Origin: Bacteroidota bacterium
GTDB lineage: Bacteria; Bacteroidota; Bacteroidia; Bacteroidales; NBLH01
Length of the DNA: 64,000 bases
Assembly (NCBI GenBank): GCA_025361565.1
Contig: JANYKN010000196.1
Location: 1 to 64,000, forward strand
Reading direction: 5' to 3'
A program made the position numbers and the translations under genes. Under the pieces are notes generated by a model. That model ran no database searches and was not told the DNA's origin. It was given only the letters and a program-made list of their open reading frames with translations. Every line of letters starts with the position of its first letter. The stretch's first letter is position 1. Positions 36,028 to 44,817 of this stretch are shown in pieces.

Positions 36028-36909
36028 TCAATCAAAAGAATATAATTCTTTCTTCCATCTTTTATGAGACCACATCCAACTTTCGGGTTGTTTTATGATG
36101 GATTTTTCCATGAGTGAGGCGTAGATTTGGGTTAGTTCATTTTCTGCTAATTCTTTTGGAATGGCTGTTACATCCATCATTTCCATAGAATAATATCCAC
36201 GTTTTACTCTTTGCATTTCGATATAAACAACAGGAATATCCAACATTTTCGAATAGTTTTCAGGACCATGCAAAAAAGTGGTATTTGATGAAAAGAAAGT
36301 AGCAGTTTTTTGTTTTTCTTTATTGGTTGGGTATTGGTCTGCAACCATATAATATGCAACAGGTTTTGGCTTTTTTTTAATAAAATAGCGGGTCGTTTGA
36401 TTGATCGAAACAAGCTCCACTCCAAACCTTGCCCTTTTATCCTTAATATATTTATCGATGTACTGATTTGAAATTGGCTTGTAAAGCACTGCCGGCTGAT
36501 GTTTAAAATTTGCTGCGGTTGCTGCTGAACCCCATTCCCAATTGGCAAAATGCCCTGCCAATACGATTACATCCTTTCCTTGGTCAAAATATTTATCGGC
36601 AACTTCACTGTTATAAGCTTTAAACCGTTTTAACAATTCTTCTTTACTCATCGAATATCCTTTAAAACTTTCAAGGAATACATCGCTGAGATTTTTATAG
36701 AATTTTTTTCGCAGCTCTTTGATTTCTTTTTTGCTTTTTTCAGGAAAACATTTGTGCAGGTTTTTGTTAATGACCGATTTGCGATAACCAATAACATAAG
36801 CCATTAAAAAATATACAAAATCAGAAATTATGTATAAAACCGAAAATGGCAGAATTTTAAAAAAACCAATAAATGCTTTAAATAAAATATAGGTTAACTT
36901 TTTTCCCAT
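36028..36909 (-). CDS. LpxL/HtrB-type lipid A acyltransferase, copy 2
   Basis: A 293-aa lysophospholipid acyltransferase of the LpxL/HtrB family. It has an N-terminal membrane segment and a catalytic HX4E motif in 'VLAGHFANWEWGSAA' (about residue 118). Later blocks are 'HQPAVLYKPISNQYIDKYI', 'YYMVADQYP', 'TTFLHGPENYSKMLDIPVVYIE' and 'PESWMWSHKRWKK'. It would add a secondary acyl chain to lipid A (or make ornithine/glycine lipids) at the inner membrane. It lies 41 bases downstream of a paralogue that is about two-thirds identical by eye. Confidence 0.88.
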   Translation of the reverse strand: MGKKLTYILFKAFIGFFKILPFSVLYIISDFVYFLMAYVIGYRKSVINKNLHKCFPEKSKKEIKELRKKFYKNLSDVFLESFKGYSMSKEELLKRFKAYNSEVADKYFDQGKDVIVLAGHFANWEWGSAATAANFKHQPAVLYKPISNQYIDKYIKDKRARFGVELVSINQTTRYFIKKKPKPVAYYMVADQYPTNKEKQKTATFFSSNTTFLHGPENYSKMLDIPVVYIEMQRVKRGYYSMEMMDVTAIPKELAENELTQIYASLMEKSIIKQPESWMWSHKRWKKELYSFD

Positions 36910-36950
36910 TGTATAATAATAAATTAGATTTTATTGCTGTTTTGTCCTTC

Positions 36951-37826
36951 TTAATATAATTCGCGTTTCCATCTTTTATGCGACCAGATCCAATTTTCAG
37001 GCTGTTTTTTGATCGATTTTTCCAATAGAGTGGCGTACATTTGAGTCAATTCGTTATCTTCCAATTTTCCTGGATATTCAATTACATCTATCATTTCCAT
37101 AGTGTAATAACCTCTTTTTGACCTTTGTATCTCAATATAAACGATAGGAATATCTAATAGTTTTGAATATTTTTCGGGTCCATATAAAAAGGCAGTTTCT
37201 GACGAAAAGAATACTGCTGTTCTTTGTTTATCTTTGAGTGGGGGATATTGATCTGCAGCCATATAATAAGCTACAGGTTTTGGTTTTTTCTTCATAAAAT
37301 ATTGATTGGTTTCATAGATTGAAACTAATTCTGCCCCAAACTTTGCCCTATTTGCATTGATGTATTTTTCAATAAATTGATTCGAAATAGGTTTATAAAG
37401 CACTGCCGGTTGATGTTTGAAGTTTTCTACAACTGTTGCCAGTCCCCATTCCCAATTAGCAAAATGTCCCAATAAAACAATTACATCCTTTCCTTTATCA
37501 AAATATTTATCTGCAATTTCGCTGTTTATGGCCTTAAATCGTTTAATCATTTCAACTTTGCTCATTGAAAATGCTTTAGCTGTTTCCAAAAATAGATCAC
37601 TGAGCATTTTATAGAATCTTTTCATTATTACTTTCAATTCCTTTTCACTTTTGTCTGGAAAACATTTTCTTAGATTTTTAATTACTACGGATTTTCTGTA
37701 AGCTACAACATAGAAAAGTACAATATATACAATACCTGATAGTCGATATAAAAACCAAAAGGGTATTATTTTTAAAAGGGCATTAAATGCCTGGAATAGG
37801 TAAAATGATATTTTTTTTCCAATCAT
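36951..37826 (-). CDS. LpxL/HtrB-type lipid A acyltransferase, copy 1
   Basis: A 291-aa paralogue of the next gene with the same layout: a hydrophobic N-terminus, HX4E in 'VLLGHFANWEWGLAT', 'HQPAVLYKPISNQFIEKYI', 'YYMAADQYP', 'FLYGPEKYSKLLDIPIVYIE' and 'PENWIWSHKRWKREL'. The two genes form a tandem duplication in one probable operon (this one first). Divergence is spread along the protein while motifs are kept, so both are likely functional and may act on different acceptor positions or acyl chains. Confidence 0.88.
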   Translation of the reverse strand: MIGKKISFYLFQAFNALLKIIPFWFLYRLSGIVYIVLFYVVAYRKSVVIKNLRKCFPDKSEKELKVIMKRFYKMLSDLFLETAKAFSMSKVEMIKRFKAINSEIADKYFDKGKDVIVLLGHFANWEWGLATVVENFKHQPAVLYKPISNQFIEKYINANRAKFGAELVSIYETNQYFMKKKPKPVAYYMAADQYPPLKDKQRTAVFFSSETAFLYGPEKYSKLLDIPIVYIEIQRSKRGYYTMEMIDVIEYPGKLEDNELTQMYATLLEKSIKKQPENWIWSHKRWKRELY

Positions 37827-38204
37827 AATATTAAGATTTAATTCAATATGAATTATTTATTATTAATCTGAATTAGAAAATTGATATTTGCGTTATTGTG
37901 TCTAAATATGAAAATATAATATTTTAGTAACTCAAACATATATAGGTAATGAAGTAATTTATCTTAAGCTTTTTTGTTTGACAACTATTGTTAACATAAG
38001 AGAATTAATTTTTAGCATTAATTCAAGTATTGTCTATTTATATTTACAAAAGGATATATCATAAACATATGAATTCAAGATCATGCTAAAACATTAATAA
38101 AATTGGATTGTATTTGGATTTGAATTGCAAAAATAGAAAATTAATCAATGAGTTTTTTAATATTTAATTGTATATTTATCTTACTAAACTAAAAATCTAA
38201 AATT
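37827..38204. other. AT-rich divergent intergenic region
   Basis: About 380 bases between the divergently transcribed acyltransferase and SPFH genes. It presumably holds both promoters, but I see no clear TAnnTTTG box, hairpin or small gene. Confidence 0.4.
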
Positions 38205-39224
38205 ATGTTTGGAATTAAATACATCAAGTTCGATTCGATGACGCATGTGATGCGATATAAAAACGGAAAAGTAGCTCAGGAAGGAAGGGGCCTATCTTTT
38301 TTCTATACTGCATTTAATACTTCAATAGTAGCTATACCACTGGGAAGTAATGATATACAGTTCATATTTAATGAATCAACCAACGATTTTCAAAAAGTAA
38401 GTATTCAGGGACAAATTACCTATAAAATTGAAGTTCCAAAGCAGCTTTCCGAGTTACTCGATTTTACAGTAGATGAGAGCGGACAATATAAAAAGGAAGA
38501 TGGCGAGAAACTAAAACAACGTTTAATTAACGAAGCCCAAACAGCTGCTTCATCATTTATCCAGGGTTTGATTTTAAAAGCAGCAATAGTAAATGCAAAA
38601 ACCATTGAAAATAAAATTCTTGAAGGCTTGCAGGTTTCCGAAGCAGTGCGTTTACTTGGAGTTAAAGTCTTTGGAGTTAATGTTATTGCTGTAAAACCAA
38701 GCCCCGAAATGAGCAAAGCTCTTGAAACTGCTACACGAGAGGCTCTTCAGCAAGAAGCTGACGAGGCTATTTATCTTAGGCGGAATTTTGCTGTGGAACA
38801 GGAACGTAAAATCAAGGAGAGTCAGTTAAATACAGAGATTGCTATTGAGGAAAAGCAAAAACAAATTACTGAGAAAAAAATGGAAGCTGAAGTTATTAAA
38901 GCCGAAAATGCAAGAAAGCTTAGGGAAATGAAAATACAGGCAGATATTTCAGTTGAGGAACAGAACAGTCAATTGATTGAAATTAAAATTGGAAATAAAA
39001 AGAAAGAGGCTGATGTTCAGAAATATACAATTGAAGCTAATCTGGAACCATACAAAAATCTCGATTGGAAAACCATTATGGCACTTAATCCCAAAGGTGA
39101 CAATCCCCGATTAAATATAGCATTGGCATTTAGGGAATTGGCCGAAAATGCCAAAAATGTTCAAAATTTAAATATCACTCCTGATTTACTCAATTCATTG
39201 ATTAGTGAAAGTGATTCACGTTAA
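38205..39224 (+). CDS. SPFH/band-7 domain protein
   Basis: A 339-aa SPFH (stomatin/prohibitin/flotillin) protein: 'VMRYKNGKVAQEGRGLSFFYTAFNTSIVAIPLG', 'VSIQGQITYKIEVPKQLSELLDFTV', 'LGVKVFGVNVIAVKPSPEMSKALETATREALQQEADEAIYLRR'. A long charged helix follows (about 190-270, Glu/Lys-rich coiled coil). There is no membrane segment at the N-terminus, unlike flotillins, so it is probably a cytoplasmic or peripheral oligomeric scaffold. The following NAD-kinase-like gene is separated by an 83-bp repeat element. Confidence 0.85.
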   Translation: MFGIKYIKFDSMTHVMRYKNGKVAQEGRGLSFFYTAFNTSIVAIPLGSNDIQFIFNESTNDFQKVSIQGQITYKIEVPKQLSELLDFTVDESGQYKKEDGEKLKQRLINEAQTAASSFIQGLILKAAIVNAKTIENKILEGLQVSEAVRLLGVKVFGVNVIAVKPSPEMSKALETATREALQQEADEAIYLRRNFAVEQERKIKESQLNTEIAIEEKQKQITEKKMEAEVIKAENARKLREMKIQADISVEEQNSQLIEIKIGNKKKEADVQKYTIEANLEPYKNLDWKTIMALNPKGDNPRLNIALAFRELAENAKNVQNLNITPDLLNSLISESDSR

Positions 39225-39237
39225 TTAAAACTTAGAT

Positions 39238-39320
39238 AACCCTTTCAGCGCTTATGTTTATATAGAATCTGAGAACTAAAAACTTTCAGTAAAGTTAATG
39301 AGAAAAACGCTGACAGGGTT
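39238..39320. repeat. 83-bp inverted-repeat element, copy 2
   Basis: Arms AACCCTTTCAGCG (39238-39250) and CGCTGACAGGGTT (39308-39320) pair with one mismatch around 57 bases that contain TATAGAAT. Same total length and layout as the element at 27200-27282. It begins 13 bases after the SPFH stop. Confidence 0.65.
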
Positions 39321-39343
39321 TAATATAATATAATTTCAATTGA

Positions 39344-40345
39344 ATGAACAATATAGAAAATGCCATTATTGTAAGAAACAAAACCCGGCTGGAGCAGCTA
39401 ACTGAACGGTTTAATACGCAAGACCAGGCAAAGTTTTACATTACTCAATCCAAGCAGGCATTTAATTTTCAGAAAGCTTCAAAAACCTCCTCAAAAGCTG
39501 CTCCGATTATAAAAGAAAAGCCGGATGATGATTTTAAAATGTACGATGATGAGCATAAGCGTTTTTATCAGGCTTTTGAATCAGTGCAAAAGAATGTTTC
39601 TAAATTGTTGAAATTTAAAGTAATACAGCAGGAATTTCTTCCAAATTATATTTTTTCCGAAAAAGACATGGTAATTGTTATCGGGCAAGATGGCTTGGTT
39701 GCAAATACAGCCAAATATGTGCACAATATTCCTATTATTGCTGTAAATCCTGATCAGGATAGGTATGATGGGGTTTTGTTACCGTTCAATCAACATACTG
39801 TTTTCCAGGCTGTTGAAAACGTATTAGCTGGCGATTATCTGTTTGATTTGGTTACAATGGCCGAAACCGAATTAAATGATGGCCAAAAATTACTTGCCTT
39901 TAATGACTTTTTTATTGGCACAACCTCTCATATTTCAGCAAGGTATCAAATTACATTAGGTAATCAATCCGAAAACCATTCTTCGAGCGGAATAATTGTT
40001 TCCACAGGAGCCGGATCTACAGGTTGGTTAAGTTCACTTTTTAATATGGCAAACAGTATTCATCAAACTTTTGGCAATATTCAACCATTGCCTTATGTTC
40101 CAATTGCAAAAAATGAAAACAAGCTTGTATTTGTTGTCCGCGAACCTTTCTTAAGTAAAACATCGCAAATAAGCATTACAAGTGGCATTTTACAGCCTGG
40201 TGATGAACTAATTCTGGAATCGCATATGCCACAAAATGGAATTATTTTTAGCGATGGTATTCAGAATGATTTTCTGACTTTTAATTCTGGAGCTATTGCT
40301 ACCATTAGAGTAGCCGAGGCAAAAGCTAAACTTGTGAAATTATAA
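39344..40345 (+). CDS. NAD-kinase-like protein
   Basis: A 333-aa protein of the NAD kinase/diacylglycerol kinase fold. The nucleotide-binding motif reads 'MVIVIGQDGLVANTAKYV' (GQDG where NAD kinases have GGDG; the key Asp is kept). Further blocks are 'IPIIAVNPDQDRYDGVLLPF' and 'GIIVSTGAGSTGWLSSL', matching the second conserved motif. It is a diverged branch distinct from housekeeping NadK, so phosphorylation of NAD is plausible but not assured. A strong terminator-like hairpin follows. Confidence 0.75.
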   Translation: MNNIENAIIVRNKTRLEQLTERFNTQDQAKFYITQSKQAFNFQKASKTSSKAAPIIKEKPDDDFKMYDDEHKRFYQAFESVQKNVSKLLKFKVIQQEFLPNYIFSEKDMVIVIGQDGLVANTAKYVHNIPIIAVNPDQDRYDGVLLPFNQHTVFQAVENVLAGDYLFDLVTMAETELNDGQKLLAFNDFFIGTTSHISARYQITLGNQSENHSSSGIIVSTGAGSTGWLSSLFNMANSIHQTFGNIQPLPYVPIAKNENKLVFVVREPFLSKTSQISITSGILQPGDELILESHMPQNGIIFSDGIQNDFLTFNSGAIATIRVAEAKAKLVKL

Positions 40346-40408
40346 TTATTAACTTTTCGGACAATTTATAAATTAGATTTGTCTTTTATCTAATATGTTT
40401 TTTGATGC

Positions 40409-40450
40409 AATCTAAAATTGATTTTTTAAAGCTGAATCAATTTTTAGATT
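40409..40450 (+). terminator. Hairpin after the NAD-kinase-like gene
   Basis: AATCTAAAATTGATT (40409-40423) pairs with AATCAATTTTTAGATT (40435-40450) with one bulged base and an 11-base loop. ATTTTGTTATTTTT follows. Confidence 0.65.
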
Positions 40451-40574
40451 ATTTTGTTATTTTTACATACGAACTAATTGTTGCGATTTAGGGTATAAAC
40501 CCAAAAGAAAAAAATAAAATATTCTCGAATTCAATCAGATAGATAAAAAAGATATCAAATTAAATTCAATTGAA

Positions 40575-41486
40575 ATGAAAACCAAAAATAAAATACTAGT
40601 AGCACTTGATTTGGAAGAACAGGCAATGATAGCACTAAAATATGCTGCACATTTTGCCGAAATGCTTGATTATGAGATTGAAGCCATGACCATTGTTGAA
40701 GAAAGCAATATTATCAGTAAACTGTTTACTTCGGATGAGGTTGTTATAAAACTGAATCAAAGCATCAAAGAGAAAGTTGATATTGCAATTGCGCCCTATA
40801 TTAAAAAGGTGAAAATTAATACTAGCATTGCATATGGGAAACCTTATGAAAAAATTGTTGAATATGCCGATTTAATAAAGCCCAGTTTTATAATTATGGG
40901 TAAAAGTGAACTATCCAAGCAAAATCAACTTTTATTAGGTTCAAATTCCATGCATGTTATCTTGGAAGCAGGTTTTCCTGTAATTACTATTCGAGGCGAT
41001 TTTGATTTTAACAAATATGTAAAAGATCACAAAGAAATACTTGTGCCACTTGATTTGAAAAAAGAAATTTCGGAGCAGGTAACTGCAGCAATCGAATTTG
41101 CAAAACTATTAAAAACATCAATAAGGATTTTTTCTATTCAAACATCTGGTGGTAAAGGTCGCGAAGCTAAAATGTTAACACAATTGGCTCAAACCAAAAA
41201 AACAATTATTGATGCTGGAATACATTGTATTGCTGAAATTCTTAATGTTCAAGATGGTGACCTTACTGAATTGATTTGCCAGGAGGCAATAAAAAACAAA
41301 TCTGCATTGATTATAATTATGACCAGGGCCGAAAGTAAAATAGCGGAATTAATTATTGGTTCTAAAGCACTGGATATCATTAATAAATCTGATATTCCGG
41401 TGATGAGTATTGAACCATGGGATAGTGAATCTGGGAGTGCTGTATTTTCGATGTTTTACGATCCTTTAAATATTGTTACTAAATAA
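40575..41486 (+). CDS. Tandem universal stress protein
   Basis: A 303-aa protein made of two UspA domains (about 1-150 and 151-290). The first begins 'KILVALDLEEQAMIALKYAAHFAEML' and ends in the ATP-binding-type loop 'IIMGKSELSKQNQLLLGSNSMHVI'. The second begins 'EILVPLDLKKEISEQVTAAIEFA' and contains 'IIIMTRAESKIAELIIGSKALDII'. Cytoplasmic; probably binds ATP or another nucleotide and modulates stress survival. The hemerythrin gene starts 6 bases after its stop, and nadE follows, so it leads a three-gene operon. Confidence 0.88.
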   Translation: MKTKNKILVALDLEEQAMIALKYAAHFAEMLDYEIEAMTIVEESNIISKLFTSDEVVIKLNQSIKEKVDIAIAPYIKKVKINTSIAYGKPYEKIVEYADLIKPSFIIMGKSELSKQNQLLLGSNSMHVILEAGFPVITIRGDFDFNKYVKDHKEILVPLDLKKEISEQVTAAIEFAKLLKTSIRIFSIQTSGGKGREAKMLTQLAQTKKTIIDAGIHCIAEILNVQDGDLTELICQEAIKNKSALIIIMTRAESKIAELIIGSKALDIINKSDIPVMSIEPWDSESGSAVFSMFYDPLNIVTK

Positions 41487-41492
41487 CAACAT

Positions 41493-41903
41493 ATGAGCAG
41501 GGTTTTTATATTATGGAATGAATCATATAATGTTGGTATTACGACTATTGATACCCAGCATAAAAAATTGGTCGATATTCTGAATGAACTTTATGAGTCT
41601 TTTGTAGATCAAACTTCAGGTCAAAAATTGAGCGGTATTCTTAAAGAACTAACTGATTATACTGTTTATCATTTTGGAAATGAAGAACAACTTTTTCAGA
41701 AACATGGATATCCGCAAGCAAAAGAACATCTTGAGGAGCATAAAGGATTTATTGCAAGGATAAACGCATTTAGTGCAGAATTGAATTCAGGAAAAACCAA
41801 ATTGACCTTTCAACTCATGAATTATTTGAAAAATTGGCTTCTTAACCATATTTGTGGAAGCGATCAGGCTTATGTAAGCTATTTTATAGATAAGGAATTA
41901 TAG
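41493..41903 (+). CDS. Bacteriohemerythrin
   Basis: A 136-aa single-domain hemerythrin with every di-iron ligand in place: His23 ('DTQHKKLVDIL'), His60 and Glu64 ('YHFGNEEQLF'), His79 and His83 ('EHLEEHKGF'), His119 and Asp124 ('LNHICGSDQAY'). The 'WNESYNVGI' start is also typical. It binds O2 (or senses it, or NO) reversibly in the cytoplasm. It sits between a universal stress gene and nadE with very short gaps, which suggests a link between oxygen or redox state and NAD supply. Confidence 0.95.
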   Translation: MSRVFILWNESYNVGITTIDTQHKKLVDILNELYESFVDQTSGQKLSGILKELTDYTVYHFGNEEQLFQKHGYPQAKEHLEEHKGFIARINAFSAELNSGKTKLTFQLMNYLKNWLLNHICGSDQAYVSYFIDKEL

Positions 41904-41921
41904 CAATTTAATTGGTGAAAA

Positions 41922-42746
41922 ATGATAAACGATTATAAAACAGCCGCAGAAAATATTAGAAGAATCATTAAAAATTACATTGTTGATCATCATATAAAGG
42001 CACTGATATTAGGCATTTCGGGAGGAATAGACAGTGCCTTGTGTGCTGTTTTGGCTCATAAAGTTTGTCTTGAGCTGGGTATTCCATTAATCGGCAGGAG
42101 CATAACCATCGAAACTAACAAAGCAGAAGAAATTCAGCGAGCAGCAGCAATTGGAAAAAATTTCACCAATGATTTTAAAGAAGTTGATTTGACTGAGATT
42201 TTTAAGCTTATGGCAAATCAATTAACAGAAAATATTGATCAGGAAGACAAAAATGATGTCAGTTACAAAATCAGGCGAGGCAATATGAAAGCACGCACAA
42301 GGATGATTTATTTATATGATTTGGCTTCAAAATATAAAGGAATGGTGCTTTCGACAGATAATTATACCGAACTTTTGTTAGGATTCTGGACTTTGCATGG
42401 CGATGTTGGAGATTATGGAATGGTTCAAAATCTATGGAAAACCGAAATTTATGAAATGTCCAGATTTTTAGCTTCTCAAATGTCTAAGGAACAAAAAGAT
42501 GCTCTTGAAGCATGTATCACAGCTGTTGCAACAGATGGATTAGGCATCACCAATAGCGATCTTGATCAAATTGAAGCAGGAACTTATGAAGAAGTGGATC
42601 AGATTCTAATGAAACTTTATGATAATAATGGTCTGGGAAAATATAAAGATCATCCAGTAATCAAGCGCAAGTTTAATTCGGAATTTAAACGAAATAATCC
42701 ATATAATATTCCAAGAAAAGAAATTACAAGTGAGCCTTATCTTTAG
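41922..42746 (+). CDS. nadE: NAD synthetase (ammonia-dependent type)
   Basis: A 274-aa NadE: PP-loop 'LILGISGGIDSALCAVLAHKV' (residues about 29-49), 'GNMKARTRMIYLYDLA', 'GMVLSTDNYTELLLGFWTLHGDVGDYGMVQNLWKTEIYEM', 'GLGITNSDLDQIEAGTYEEVDQIL'. It amidates nicotinic acid adenine dinucleotide to NAD with ATP. It lacks the N-terminal glutaminase domain of the large type, so it should use ammonia directly or rely on a partner. Last gene of the Usp-hemerythrin-nadE unit (18-base gap). Confidence 0.93.
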   Translation: MINDYKTAAENIRRIIKNYIVDHHIKALILGISGGIDSALCAVLAHKVCLELGIPLIGRSITIETNKAEEIQRAAAIGKNFTNDFKEVDLTEIFKLMANQLTENIDQEDKNDVSYKIRRGNMKARTRMIYLYDLASKYKGMVLSTDNYTELLLGFWTLHGDVGDYGMVQNLWKTEIYEMSRFLASQMSKEQKDALEACITAVATDGLGITNSDLDQIEAGTYEEVDQILMKLYDNNGLGKYKDHPVIKRKFNSEFKRNNPYNIPRKEITSEPYL

Positions 42747-42873
42747 AATGGCTGTAAAGAATGGAGATTAAACCAATTGGTTTCAAAATTTTAAGTTGAT
42801 AGTATCCAGAAAGCATTATTAGGTTAAAAAGTTTAAATAGAAAGTAATTTGAAAAACGATAAAGGAGGGAAAG

Positions 42874-43491
42874 ATGCTGCTTAAAATGTATGATGATAAC
42901 CCGTCAGAACGACAAATCCTTCAGATTGTTGATATTTTGCGTGCCGGCGGTTTAGTTATTTTTCCAACCGATACGCTTTATGGTCTGGGATGCGATATCA
43001 ATCACCACAGAGCCATTGAAAAAATTGCAAAATTAAAAGGCCTTGATTTTAATACCGCCAAATTTTCATTTATTTGTCATGATTTAAGCAGTCTTTCTGA
43101 ATATTGCAAACAGGTTGATACTCCGATTTACAAAATTATGAAGAAAAACCTTCCAGGACCTTTTACCTTTATTCTTAATGCAAGTAGCAAAGTTCCAAAG
43201 ATATTAAAAAACAAAAAAAAGACAATTGGTATCCGTGTACCGAATAATAACATTATCCGTGAAATTGTAAAAGAACTTGGAAACCCTGTTTTAACTACAT
43301 CAATTCATGATAATGAAGACGAAATCCTTGAGTATATTGCCGATCCAGAATTGATATATGAAAAATATAAAGACCGAGTTGATATAGTGATTGATGGCGG
43401 TTTTGGCAAAATAATTGGTTCAACAATTGTAAATTGCACTGGCGATGAAATTGAGATTATAAGGGAAGGGGAGAAGGAATTGGAATATTGA
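42874..43491 (+). CDS. YciO/Sua5/TsaC-like protein
   Basis: A 205-aa member of the YrdC-like fold: 'LRAGGLVIFPTDTLYGLGCDI', 'FSFICHDLSSLSEYCKQVDTPIYKIMKKNLPGPFTFIL', 'KKKTIGIRVPNN', 'TTSIHDNEDEI'. TsaC/Sua5 makes threonylcarbamoyl-AMP for the t6A modification of tRNA. The 'FSFICHDL' wording and short C-terminus are closer to YciO, whose exact role is less clear. Starts at ATG 42874 just after a purine-rich GGAGGGAAAG, an unusually strong ribosome-binding site for this phylum. Confidence 0.82.
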   Translation: MLLKMYDDNPSERQILQIVDILRAGGLVIFPTDTLYGLGCDINHHRAIEKIAKLKGLDFNTAKFSFICHDLSSLSEYCKQVDTPIYKIMKKNLPGPFTFILNASSKVPKILKNKKKTIGIRVPNNNIIREIVKELGNPVLTTSIHDNEDEILEYIADPELIYEKYKDRVDIVIDGGFGKIIGSTIVNCTGDEIEIIREGEKELEY

Positions 43492-43530
43492 AATTCTAAT
43501 CAATTAATCCTTTTTCCGAATGGAATATAT

Positions 43531-44634
43531 TCAATCGGCCCACTCCAATCCCAATTTAATAAATTCAGAAACCTCTTTACTTTCAAGTAGCGTTAAATGA
43601 TTTTCATTCGGAAACAATTTCATATTTACCTTACCAGATATCATTGCATTAGTGTTAAACAGTTCACTTAAAGCACTTTCTTTCTCAACAAGACCATCAC
43701 CAAAAAAAGTAAAAATCCGGTTTTTATTCTTCTCTTCAGTAACTGAGCCAGCTATCAGATAGTAGTCCACATTTGGCAAAGGGAGAATTTTTGTAGCCTT
43801 GATGTTTTTTTCATTTCCATCTTTTACATTCTGCCAGTCTTCATCAACCAAATAAGCAAAACTTAAATCTTTAATTCCATTGCTTCGCACATCAAAAAAT
43901 TTAGCTACTGAATCATTTTCTGATGGATCGATTTTTCTGAAGAAATATTGAGTCATATAAGCAACTCTTGCCAAATATGATCCTTCATTTGGAACACCAA
44001 TTAAAAATACTTTTTTTAATAAGCTAATCCAGTTTTGACTTTGAATTCCGGCATAATAACAAGCGCTGCGCGAAACAAGGCCTCCCATGGAATGACTAAT
44101 AATACACAATTCCTTTATTTCTGTTTGATAAGCTTCAATAAATTTCTGTAATAAATTACTCAACAAACGGCCATTTTCTGAAATATGTAAACCTGTATTG
44201 TAACGTATGTAAAGGATATTGGCTTTTTGCTTTTTTTCCAAAGCAGATCCCAGCCATTCAACTTTGTCGTTTGGGTCTGATTGCCATATGCTTTCATCAT
44301 TCATTAAACCATGAACCATGATAATGACTTTTCCATTGTGTTTTGAAAAATCAAAAGTTTCTTTCAATTTTTCTATAGAAATATCCCTGGATTGGTAACG
44401 GAATGATATTTTGATCAATGCTGGATGTCCTTTTTCAGCCATAGAATCTCCATGAAGCCCATTCAAAATAGGTACCACAAGATTCGAATCAACTTTAAGT
44501 TCATCCAAATGGCTTTTAAACTCATCTTTAAGCATTTTCAGTTTATCATTCAGAAATTGAAAGCTATCTTTTTCCTTGTCAAGCTTATTTTTAAACCAGT
44601 CCGAGATGCTGAATGTTTTCTTTTCCATTTCCAT
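43531..44634 (-). CDS. Alpha/beta-hydrolase, PGAP1-like lipase/esterase
   Basis: A 367-aa cytoplasmic protein (no signal peptide) with an alpha/beta-hydrolase core: oxyanion strand 'KVIIMVHGLMNDESIW', nucleophile elbow 'CIISHSMGGLVSRSACYYAG' (GxSxG variant SHSMGG, Ser about 182), and a late 'NENHLTLLES' holding the likely catalytic His. The N-terminal 100 residues are a charged helical region. It resembles PGAP1-like lipases; the substrate is unknown. It converges with the YciO-like gene and is divergent from the next gene. Confidence 0.8.
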   Translation of the reverse strand: MEMEKKTFSISDWFKNKLDKEKDSFQFLNDKLKMLKDEFKSHLDELKVDSNLVVPILNGLHGDSMAEKGHPALIKISFRYQSRDISIEKLKETFDFSKHNGKVIIMVHGLMNDESIWQSDPNDKVEWLGSALEKKQKANILYIRYNTGLHISENGRLLSNLLQKFIEAYQTEIKELCIISHSMGGLVSRSACYYAGIQSQNWISLLKKVFLIGVPNEGSYLARVAYMTQYFFRKIDPSENDSVAKFFDVRSNGIKDLSFAYLVDEDWQNVKDGNEKNIKATKILPLPNVDYYLIAGSVTEEKNKNRIFTFFGDGLVEKESALSELFNTNAMISGKVNMKLFPNENHLTLLESKEVSEFIKLGLEWAD

Positions 44635-44750
44635 TAATTTAGTATTGTTACCAAAATTACGTGTTTTTATTTAATATTTTATTTTTTTTGAAGATTTCTT
44701 AACTTGAAATACTGGTTCGTAAATTATTAAAACCCACTCAAAATATTTAG

Positions 44751-44758
44751 TATATTTG
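44751..44758 (+). promoter_or_regulatory. Possible -7 box (TATATTTG)
   Basis: TATATTTG lies 60 bases before the start codon of the hypothetical gene at 44818, matching TAnnTTTG. No convincing -33 TTG is seen. Confidence 0.3.
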
Positions 44759-44817
44759 TGAAAGAAAATTGAATTTGTGGCGTTTGACTATTATAACTAA
44801 TCATTTAAAATATAAGA

